Shown in pieces: positions 1 to 5,319 of a stretch of DNA of 7,278 nucleotides. The stretch's first letter is position 1. The number at the start of each line of letters is the position of its first letter. The position numbers and the translations under genes are program-made. Under the pieces are notes generated by a model. The model did no database searches. It was not told the origin of the DNA and saw only the letters and a list, made by a program, of their open reading frames with translations. The stretch covers positions 1 through 7,278 of the forward strand of contig JAHHKH010000448.1 in assembly GCA_018679695.1 (NCBI GenBank). The letters run 5' to 3'. Origin of the DNA: Maribacter sp. (GTDB lineage Bacteria > Bacteroidota > Bacteroidia > Flavobacteriales > Flavobacteriaceae).

Positions 1-736
1 ATATTGTATGGTCGGGGCTTCCAATGCCTTTAATCAAATAATAGAGAAAGATCTTGATGCGTTAATGAAACGTACCAAAAATAGGCCCATTCCCTCAGGA
101 AGGATGTCGGTGAATTTGGCTATGGCAATCGCCATAACCTTAACCATTCTTGGGGTAATTACATTATACCTTCTAAATCCTAAAACGGCAATGTTCGGGG
201 CTATTTCGATTTTTCTTTACACCAGTGTATATACGCCGTTGAAAACAATAACACCACTTTCTGTTTTTGTGGGAGCTTTACCAGGGGCAATTCCCTTTAT
301 GCTGGGCTGGGTCGCTGCAACGAATGAATTCGGTATTGAACCAGGTACGTTGTTCATGATACAGTTCTTTTGGCAATTCCCGCACTTTTGGGCGTTGGCT
401 TGGATGTTGGACGAAGACTATAAAAAAGGGGGTTTTAAAATGCTTCCCACAGGTAAAAAAGATAAAGGAACAGCTTTGCAAATAATAATGTATACTATTT
501 GGATGATAGTAATTTCGGTAATACCGGTCTTAGGAATTACAGGACGCTTACAATTGTCAATTGTGGCAGCAGTTATTGTTTTTCTATTGGGAACTGTGAT
601 GTTGTTCTTTAGTTTTAAATTATATGAGCGAAGAGACAATATTTCAGCACGAAAATTAATGTTGGCAAGTGTAAGCTACATTACTCTAATTCAGATAGTG
701 TATGTGCTGGATAAATTTAGTCATACCCTTTTTTAA
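1..736 (+). CDS. ctaB: Protoheme IX farnesyltransferase (heme O synthase), 5'-truncated by window edge
   Basis: Heme O synthase is an inner-membrane UbiA-family prenyltransferase that adds a farnesyl group to heme b, giving the heme O/A precursor for heme-copper oxidases. The reading frame is open from base 2, so the ATG at 8 is internal. Family members have about 300 residues, so roughly 60 N-terminal residues lie outside the window. Numbering from that ATG, residues 9-31 fully match the UbiA signature as I recall it: N9, E13, L16-D17, M20, R22-T23, R26 and G31, the diphosphate/Mg-binding Asp-rich loop. The second loop follows QFPHFW (123-128) with D135, D137 and GGFKMLP. Several hydrophobic helices (about 36-56, 61-78, 83-104, 114-134 and more to the C-terminus) fit the multi-pass fold. 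It is followed by oxidase subunit genes, which supports heme supply to that oxidase. The family call is very secure. Confidence 0.96.
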   Translation, partial: YCMVGASNAFNQIIEKDLDALMKRTKNRPIPSGRMSVNLAMAIAITLTILGVITLYLLNPKTAMFGAISIFLYTSVYTPLKTITPLSVFVGALPGAIPFMLGWVAATNEFGIEPGTLFMIQFFWQFPHFWALAWMLDEDYKKGGFKMLPTGKKDKGTALQIIMYTIWMIVISVIPVLGITGRLQLSIVAAVIVFLLGTVMLFFSFKLYERRDNISARKLMLASVSYITLIQIVYVLDKFSHTLF

Positions 737-856
737 CCGGTGATTACAATCGCGATTTACAAGGTAAGTGGAACCAGTTCTGCAAAAGAGGTGAATCAAT
801 TAAGGTTGAGGTATAAAGTGCCTCGTGATTTTAAAGTATAAGAATCGAAAATACAT
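737..856 (+). other. ctaB to subunit III spacer with short in-frame open stretch
   Basis: This 120-base spacer has no clear promoter or hairpin. The frame of ctaB stays open after its TAA stop for 34 sense codons, to a TAA at 839-841. A GTG at 740 could start a 33-residue basic peptide. An open run of this length is not rare in such DNA and the peptide resembles nothing I recognise, so I do not call it a gene. Confidence 0.3.
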
Positions 857-1438
857 ATGGACTTAACTCAAGGAACTCGGAAGGAAAAGAATGATAGGTC
901 AAAGAAAATGATGCTATGGTTCGGTATTGTAAGTCTGCTTATGGCTTTTGCAGGGTGGACCAGTGCCTATATCGTAAGTAGTAAAAGGGAAGATTGGTTA
1001 AGTGAAATTGAGTTACCCTCATCTTTTTACATAAGTACAGCTATAATCGTCCTGAGCAGTATCACCTATATTTTGGCTAAAAAGGCGATACAGAAAGATG
1101 CTAAAAAAGCCTGTACGAACTGGCTGCTGATTACCTTGGGACTGGGACTGGCTTTTATTGGTTTACAATTCAATGGATTCTCCCAAATGGTAGCCCAGGG
1201 ATATTATTTTACCGGACCTACGAGTAGTATAAAAATGTCTTATATTTTTCTGATTGCAGCTGTGCATATCGTACATGTGGTGGCTGGGATAATTTCCTTA
1301 TTGGTTGTACTTTACAAGCAGTTAAAAGGCAAATACGCCGCCAATGAATATTTAGGATTATCACTAGGGGCCACTTTCTGGCATTTCTTAGACCTTTTAT
1401 GGGTGTATTTGATACTGTTTATGATCCTTGTGGGCTAA
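857..1438 (+). CDS. Short cytochrome c oxidase subunit III-like protein
   Basis: A 193-residue, five-helix inner-membrane protein of the heme-copper oxidase subunit III family (CtaE/CyoC type). Helices are predicted near 18-40, 57-75, 89-108, 128-152 and 170-192. Positive loops (KKAIQKDAKK near 75-84; K154-K159) indicate their cytoplasmic sides. Family marks are H137-H140 with G144 (usual HGLHVxxG) and the C-terminal WHFLDLLW (175-182). The helix-3 glutamate of the usual QxxEW motif is absent: Q104 is followed by F-N-G, with glycine at the glutamate place. It probably packs against subunit I of the oxidase, but may be a divergent accessory copy because a fuller subunit III gene follows. The ATG at 857 is the first plausible start and leaves a short hydrophilic N-terminus before helix 1. 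No strong ribosome-binding site is visible, as is usual in this group. Confidence 0.88.
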   Translation: MDLTQGTRKEKNDRSKKMMLWFGIVSLLMAFAGWTSAYIVSSKREDWLSEIELPSSFYISTAIIVLSSITYILAKKAIQKDAKKACTNWLLITLGLGLAFIGLQFNGFSQMVAQGYYFTGPTSSIKMSYIFLIAAVHIVHVVAGIISLLVVLYKQLKGKYAANEYLGLSLGATFWHFLDLLWVYLILFMILVG

Positions 1439-1474
1439 AATTTCAATAATTTTTTGATTTCTTCGTAATTGACT

Positions 1475-1503
1475 TTTGTATCCTGCAAAAAAATGTAAAT
1501 TTG
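1475..1503 (+). promoter_or_regulatory. Bacteroidota-type promoter candidate before the long subunit III gene
   Basis: TAAATTTG at 1496-1503 matches the -7 consensus TAnnTTTG exactly. TTTG at 1475-1478 lies 17 bases upstream, within the 17-23 base spacing reported for Flavobacterium promoters with a TTG -33 element. Transcription would start near 1508-1511, about 25 bases before the ATG at 1534. This would let the long subunit III and subunit IV be expressed apart from ctaB. It is based on motif match only. Confidence 0.55.
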
Positions 1504-1533
1504 TGGAAATTCTAATCAGACGATAATTATTTT

Positions 1534-2508
1534 ATGGATTCTACGGTAACAACGGGCGCTGAAGAGAACGTATGGGGTGGTGGCAACCGTCCTTTAGGTG
1601 CAAGCTACGGCAAATTAATGATGTGGTTTTTCTTAGTGTCAGATGCTTTGACATTTTCTGGGTTTTTGGCCGCATATGGTTTCTCAAGGTTTAAATTTAT
1701 TGAGACATGGCCCATAGCGGATGAAGTATTTACGCACGTGCCTTTCTTTCACGGTAACTACCCAATGTACTATGTAGCATTCATGACCTTTATTTTGATT
1801 ATGTCATCAGTTACTATGGTTCTTGCCGTTGATGCTGGCCATAGAATGAAACAAAACGGTGTTATTTGGTATTTATTCTTGACCATAATAGGAGGGGCTA
1901 TTTTCGTTGGTTCACAAGCCTGGGAATGGGCAACATTCATCAAAGGTGATTATGGAGCGTTGGAAACCAAGGGAGGTAGAATTTTGCAATTCGTAAAAGC
2001 AGATACCGGTGAGAGGGCTGCATTGGCAGAATTTTCCAAGACAATTCCTAGTGAAAGGTTAAAGCATGATAAGAATGAGGGAGTTTGGTTTTATGATGAA
2101 GGTTATCAGCCAAGCTATTCCTTAAATGAGGTAATGGAAGGCTTCAAGGCTAATTCGAATATCCTTATACGTACAGAAACGATAAATCCTGATGGTGAGA
2201 AAGAATTATTGTCACGACAGGAGTCTTTGGTGAAAATACAGAGTGCAGATCAGGTCGTTGAAGGGGCGAACCTTATCCACAATGAATATGGGAGCAGATT
2301 GTTTGCCGATTTTTTCTTTTTCATTACCGGTTTCCATGGTTTCCACGTTTTCTCGGGGGTAATGATAAATCTCATCATTTTCTTCAATGTGGTCTTGGGG
2401 ACCTATGAAAAAAGAGGCCATTATGAAATGGTAGAAAAGGTAGGGCTCTATTGGCACTTTGTAGATTTAGTGTGGGTATTTGTATTCACGTTCTTTTATT
2501 TGGTATAA
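1534..2508 (+). CDS. ctaE: Cytochrome c oxidase subunit III with large periplasmic insertion
   Basis: Subunit III of an aa3-type heme-copper oxidase, an inner-membrane subunit that packs on subunit I. It has 324 residues, against about 190-210 for five-helix relatives. Helices lie near 27-50, 76-99, 110-130, 256-287 and 303-323. Hallmarks are complete: SQAWEW (127-132) with the conserved helix-3 glutamate E131, TGFHGFHVFSG (265-275), and YWHFVDLVW (306-314). Between helices 3 and 4, about residues 138-250, lies a polar, mostly charged insert of about 110 residues. Positive charges in the loops at 102-108 and 291-302 put those loops in the cytoplasm, so the insert should face the periplasm, the side where cytochrome c docks. 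It starts 95 bases after the short subunit III-like gene, with its own promoter candidate, and is followed by subunit IV. The family call is secure; the role of the insert is unknown. Confidence 0.95.
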   Translation: MDSTVTTGAEENVWGGGNRPLGASYGKLMMWFFLVSDALTFSGFLAAYGFSRFKFIETWPIADEVFTHVPFFHGNYPMYYVAFMTFILIMSSVTMVLAVDAGHRMKQNGVIWYLFLTIIGGAIFVGSQAWEWATFIKGDYGALETKGGRILQFVKADTGERAALAEFSKTIPSERLKHDKNEGVWFYDEGYQPSYSLNEVMEGFKANSNILIRTETINPDGEKELLSRQESLVKIQSADQVVEGANLIHNEYGSRLFADFFFFITGFHGFHVFSGVMINLIIFFNVVLGTYEKRGHYEMVEKVGLYWHFVDLVWVFVFTFFYLV

Positions 2509-2561
2509 ATTTCATGGTCGTTCCTTTAAAAATGGAAGACTATTTAATATTGTAAAACAGC

Positions 2562-2945
2562 ATGGCACACGAACACAAGTTGGAAATTTTTAGAGGACTT
2601 TTAAAATTCAAGTCCAACACGCAAAAAATATGGGGTGTACTTGTCTTTTTGACAATTGTAACTGCAGTCGAGGTTGCACTGGGTATTACCAAACCTGATA
2701 TGTTGACCACGACTTCGCTCTTGGGTATGAAAGCACTGAATTGGATTTTCATTATTTTGACCTTGGTCAAAGCCTATTATATTGCGTGGGACTTTATGCA
2801 TCTTAGGGATGAAAAGAATGCTTTGCGAAGGGCCATAGTTTGGACTCCGGTTTTCTTGGTTGCCTATTTGGCGTTTATATTATTGGTAGAAGGAAATTAT
2901 ATTTACACGGTTTTCAAAGAAGGATTTGTTACTTGGAACTTCTAA
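2562..2945 (+). CDS. Cytochrome c oxidase subunit IV (bacterial COX4_pro/CyoD type)
   Basis: A small 127-residue inner-membrane subunit of heme-copper oxidases, thought to help assemble or stabilise subunits I and III. Three hydrophobic helices lie near 24-42, 57-76 and 92-110. The diagnostic stretch is KAYYIAWDFMHLRDEK (70-85), where K70, F78-M79-H80-L81 and E84 match the family's K...FMHL.E pattern. Length is typical or slightly long because of a short C-terminal tail after helix 3. The N-terminus begins MAHEHK, a His-rich start also common in relatives. It lies 53 bases after the long subunit III gene with no terminator between, so it is probably co-transcribed with it. A strong terminator follows, which makes this the last structural gene of the oxidase operon. 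The family call is good; ctaF or cyoD could be used as a symbol, but naming varies. Confidence 0.9.
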   Translation: MAHEHKLEIFRGLLKFKSNTQKIWGVLVFLTIVTAVEVALGITKPDMLTTTSLLGMKALNWIFIILTLVKAYYIAWDFMHLRDEKNALRRAIVWTPVFLVAYLAFILLVEGNYIYTVFKEGFVTWNF

Positions 2946-2962
2946 GACAGAATTAACAGAAT

Positions 2963-2991
2963 AAAAAGACGGTTTGAACACCGTCTTTTTT
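2963..2991 (+). terminator. Rho-independent terminator of the oxidase structural operon
   Basis: A perfect 11-bp inverted repeat (AAAAAGACGGT at 2963-2973, ACCGTCTTTTT at 2980-2990) encloses the six-base loop TTGAAC. The right arm runs into a T-run reaching 2991, with more Ts to 2997. It starts 17 bases after the subunit IV stop. The A-rich left arm means it may also work for transcripts from the opposite strand, although no reverse gene is seen nearby. Confidence 0.92.
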
Positions 2992-2998
2992 ATTTTTG
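2973..2998 (+). promoter_or_regulatory. Possible promoter of the copper-assembly operon, overlapping the terminator tail
   Basis: TATTTTTG at 2991-2998 fits the Bacteroidota -7 box TAnnTTTG and sits directly after the terminator stem. The nearest upstream TTTG (2973-2976, in the hairpin) is only 14 bases away, shorter than the usual 17-23, so the -33 part is weak. A start near 3003-3006 would give a leader of about 85 bases before the ATG at 3091. Some promoter is expected here because the terminator separates the operons. Confidence 0.35.
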
Positions 2999-3090
2999 TA
3001 GGCTAGAAAACCGAATCAAGTCTAGATAACAATTCGAACCAATTCGGCAAAAAGTGTAACCAATTCAAAAATGCATATGCAACGCCTGCC

Positions 3091-3726
3091 ATGAAAAAGA
3101 CATTCGTTTTAGTTGTACTTTTTATTTTGCCGATTGTGGCCTATCTCTTCTTTGCATCAGGTATAAATAACTTTGGAAGATTACCTACACTAACAGAAAA
3201 TGTGTCCGACATTTCTACTATAGATGCAAATGTTGCCTTAAAGGATAAAATTACCATCCTAGGCTTTTTGGGTAATGATTTGGAAAACCAAAAGGGGAAT
3301 GCATTTAATCTGAATCAGAAAATATATAAACGATTTTATGAATTCAATGATTTTCAGTTTGTGATGTTGGTTCCCAAAGGAAATGAAAGAAAGGTGGCTG
3401 AACTTAAGGAAGATTTGGGTAATTTGACCAACATGGTCAAATGGAACTTTGTTTATGCAAATGAAACGCAGATCAAGGATTTTTTCGATACATTGAAGAC
3501 CGATTTGACCCTCGATGAAAATCTAGCCACCCCCTATGTGTTTATAATAGACAAGGATAGAAATTTGCGAGGTAGGACCAACGATGAGGATGATGGGACC
3601 AAGTATGGCTTCAATACAAGATCTGTGGCAGAACTGAACAATAAGATGGAGGATGACGTAAAGATCATTCTGGCGGAGTACCGTATGGCTTTGAAAAGAA
3701 ACAATGCTAATAGAAAGAACCAATGA
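3091..3726 (+). CDS. Membrane-anchored Sco/thioredoxin-fold-like protein without cysteine or histidine
   Basis: I do not recognise a named family. The 211-residue product has an N-terminal membrane anchor or uncleaved signal (about 4-23) and a soluble part expected in the periplasm. That part looks like a degenerate Sco domain: a beta strand KITILGFLG (53-61) where Sco proteins place their CxxxC, a second strand FQFVMLVP (88-95), then TPYVFIIDKDRNLRGR (147-162), like the cis-proline strand and the IDKNGYLRSR stretch of the true Sco encoded next. The C-terminus ends in a similar acidic helix. The protein has no cysteine and no histidine, so it cannot bind copper through the Sco ligands or do thiol exchange. 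Its TGA overlaps the next ATG (ATGA), so translation is probably coupled to Sco. A scaffold or partner role in oxidase assembly is inference. The ATG at 3091 gives a clean signal-type N-terminus. Confidence 0.8.
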   Translation: MKKTFVLVVLFILPIVAYLFFASGINNFGRLPTLTENVSDISTIDANVALKDKITILGFLGNDLENQKGNAFNLNQKIYKRFYEFNDFQFVMLVPKGNERKVAELKEDLGNLTNMVKWNFVYANETQIKDFFDTLKTDLTLDENLATPYVFIIDKDRNLRGRTNDEDDGTKYGFNTRSVAELNNKMEDDVKIILAEYRMALKRNNANRKNQ

Positions 3727-4445
3727 AAAAATATACATATGTTTGGGTTTCATTGGTAATACTGGTTTTTGGAATAATCTTTATTCCAAAGATTATCGAT
3801 CGCATTCAATCGGATTCCGTTGTGGATAATAATCGAATGCATATCAAAACCAATAATGCCGAATTGGCTTATATTATTCTTAATGGTAAAAAGCGCAGGG
3901 TACCTTCATTCGAGTTCATAAACCAGGATAGCTTGGTCATTACGGATAGGGATTATTTAGGCAAGGTATATGTTGTTGAATTTTTCTTCACGTCATGCCC
4001 TTCAATTTGTCCCATAATGACTAAAAATCTTGTTGATTTACAGGAAGAATTCAAGACTTCGAGCGACTTTGGCGTGGCTTCCTTTACTATTACACCCGAT
4101 TATGATACGCCAAGAGTCTTAAAGGAATATGCCGAAAAGCATGGTATTACCAATTTGGATTGGCATTTAATGACCGGAAACCAAGAGGCCATCTACGATT
4201 TGGCCAATAGGGGCTTTAATATTTTTGTATCCGAAATGCCCAATGCCCCAGGTGGTTTTGAGCATGCAGGGCTTTTTGCCTTAATAGATAAAAACGGCTA
4301 TCTGCGTTCCAGGGTCGATGAATTTGGTAATCCGATAATCTATTATCGAGGTACTATTACCCAGGAACAAGGACAGAACTTGGAGGGGGAAACAGAACAG
4401 ATTTCTATTTTGAAAGAGGATATTTATAAATTATTGAAAGAATAA
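3723..4445 (+). CDS. SCO1/SenC family copper chaperone for cytochrome c oxidase
   Basis: Sco proteins are membrane-tethered periplasmic thioredoxin-fold proteins that deliver copper to, or reduce, the CuA site of oxidase subunit II. The 240-residue product has one N-terminal helix (about 5-22) and then a soluble domain. The copper ligands are all present: C92 and C96 in FTSCPSICP (CxxxC), and H181 in GGFEHAGLFALID. Other family marks are VVEFFFTSCP after strand GKVY, the SFTITPDYDTP segment (120-130), and WHLMTG (147-152). The start overlaps the upstream stop by four bases (ATGA), giving a signal-like MKKYTYVW start. A DUF420 gene follows six bases after the stop. The setting between oxidase subunit genes and DUF420 fits a role in oxidase copper insertion. 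Regulation is probably shared with the upstream gene. Confidence 0.95.
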   Translation: MKKYTYVWVSLVILVFGIIFIPKIIDRIQSDSVVDNNRMHIKTNNAELAYIILNGKKRRVPSFEFINQDSLVITDRDYLGKVYVVEFFFTSCPSICPIMTKNLVDLQEEFKTSSDFGVASFTITPDYDTPRVLKEYAEKHGITNLDWHLMTGNQEAIYDLANRGFNIFVSEMPNAPGGFEHAGLFALIDKNGYLRSRVDEFGNPIIYYRGTITQEQGQNLEGETEQISILKEDIYKLLKE

Positions 4446-4451
4446 TAAGGC

Positions 4452-4988
4452 GTGGATGCATCTACCGAATTGAAAGAGAAAAAATTCAATAGGATAATTG
4501 CCATTGTCTCTATTGTTGTTCCGATTGTTGTTGCTGCCTTGTTTGGAGTAAAAATCCCGAACGTAGAGCCCTTAACATTTTTACCTCCAATTTATGCCTC
4601 TATCAATGGGTTGACGGCGGTAGTATTGGTTGTTGCTGTTTGGGCCATAAAGAATGGTAAACGAGAACTCCATCAGCGTCTAATGACTTTCTGCATTGGT
4701 CTTTCTTTACTTTTTTTACTTATGTATGTTGCTTATCACATGACCTCTGATTCAACCACTTATGGCGGTGAAGGTATAATAAAATATGTGTATTACTTTA
4801 TTTTGATAACACATATCATTCTATCTATAGGTGTAATTCCATTAGTGCTTAGAACCTATGCCCGTGCCTATTTACAAAAATATGCAGAACACCGGTCCTT
4901 GGCTAAACTTACATTTCCGGTCTGGTTATATGTAGCTATTTCGGGCGTTGTTGTTTACTTGATGATATCACCGTATTACGTACATTAA
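4452..4988 (+). CDS. DUF420 membrane protein, CtaM-like oxidase maturation factor
   Basis: A 178-residue inner-membrane protein of the DUF420 family. Members in Bacillus subtilis and Staphylococcus aureus (CtaM) are needed to mature heme-copper oxidases, probably in copper delivery. Five helices are visible near 15-32, 47-66, 79-97, 110-132 and 153-173. Family histidines are in place: H74 (ELHQRLM), H96 (YVAYHM), H121 (THIILSIGVIPLVLRTY) and H147 (EHRSLAKLTFPVWLYVAISG); these are candidate copper or heme ligands. The start is GTG at 4452: the in-frame codon at 4446-4448 is TAA, and the ATG at 4456 is out of frame. It starts six bases after the Sco stop and ends directly against the next gene, so it sits inside one operon. 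Orthology to CtaM is likely by family and context, but not shown here. Confidence 0.92.
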   Translation: MDASTELKEKKFNRIIAIVSIVVPIVVAALFGVKIPNVEPLTFLPPIYASINGLTAVVLVVAVWAIKNGKRELHQRLMTFCIGLSLLFLLMYVAYHMTSDSTTYGGEGIIKYVYYFILITHIILSIGVIPLVLRTYARAYLQKYAEHRSLAKLTFPVWLYVAISGVVVYLMISPYYVH

Positions 4989-5204
4989 ATGAAAACTAAA
5001 AGCATCTTATTTTTCTTGTTTATGTTTCTGTTTTTGCCACATTTGGCCGAGGCACAATGTGCGATGTGCAGGGCAGTATTGGAAAGTGAAGGTAATATTT
5101 CTTCTGCCGAAGGAATAAACAACGGCATCGTTTATCTAATGGCAATACCCTATATTCTCGTAGGTGCTTTGTTTTACTTCATCTATAAAAAAATGAAAGT
5201 TTAA
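4989..5204 (+). CDS. Small periplasm-facing CxxC membrane protein (CAMC motif)
   Basis: A 71-residue protein with no named function that I know. It begins with a signal peptide: K2 and K4, a Phe/Leu-rich core 6-16, then AEA before Q23, a good signal peptidase I site. The mature form would start QCAMCRAVLESEG, with C24 and C27 as a CxxC pair at its extreme N-terminus in the periplasm. A short polar linker follows, then one helix (about 47-65) and a positively charged end (KKMK) in the cytoplasm. The motif is not CxxCH, so covalent heme is not expected, and position -1 is Q, so it is not a lipobox. The ATG directly follows the DUF420 TAA, with no spacer, which implies coupled expression. Copper binding or thiol reduction of Sco or CuA is a context-based inference. 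It is a clear gene despite its size. Confidence 0.85.
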   Translation: MKTKSILFFLFMFLFLPHLAEAQCAMCRAVLESEGNISSAEGINNGIVYLMAIPYILVGALFYFIYKKMKV

Positions 5205-5319
5205 ACCTTTGACTTGGTTTTAACACTTTTTGTGAGGATAAACTGTAACATAATTTATACTGGGTAGTCTTATTGTAATACAGTAGTATATATAGTAATC
5301 ATCAATCAAACCCAACCTT
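5205..5319 (+). other. Spacer between assembly operon and ABC permease locus
   Basis: This 115-base AT-rich spacer holds no convincing hairpin terminator. TTG at 5230-5232 and TAATTTAT at 5251-5258, 18 bases apart, are a poor match to the TTG/TAnnTTTG promoter (the last two -7 bases differ). Whether the permeases have their own promoter or receive read-through from the assembly operon cannot be decided from the sequence. Confidence 0.3.

Noticed and set aside
278..639. Two reverse-strand open frames opposite ctaB
   Set aside because: They lie wholly within the ctaB coding region, resemble no protein and overlap each other. They are shadows of the plus-strand gene.
2212..2801. Reverse-strand open frames opposite the long subunit III and subunit IV genes
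   Set aside because: Both underlying plus-strand genes are well-supported oxidase subunits. The reverse products have no recognisable domains or signals.
4456..4458. ATG as the start of the DUF420 gene
   Set aside because: It is out of frame with the DUF420 protein. The GTG at 4452 is in frame and directly follows an in-frame TAA.
5058..5072. Heme c attachment or lipoprotein signal in the small CxxC protein
   Set aside because: The residue after CAMC is arginine, not histidine, so it is not CxxCH. The residue before the first cysteine is glutamine, which does not fit a lipobox; AEA before Q23 fits signal peptidase I instead.
5195..5210. AAAGTTTAAACCTTT as a terminator after the CxxC protein gene
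   Set aside because: It contains an 8-bp GTTTAAAC palindrome but has no loop, little GC and no T-run, so it is unlikely to terminate transcription.
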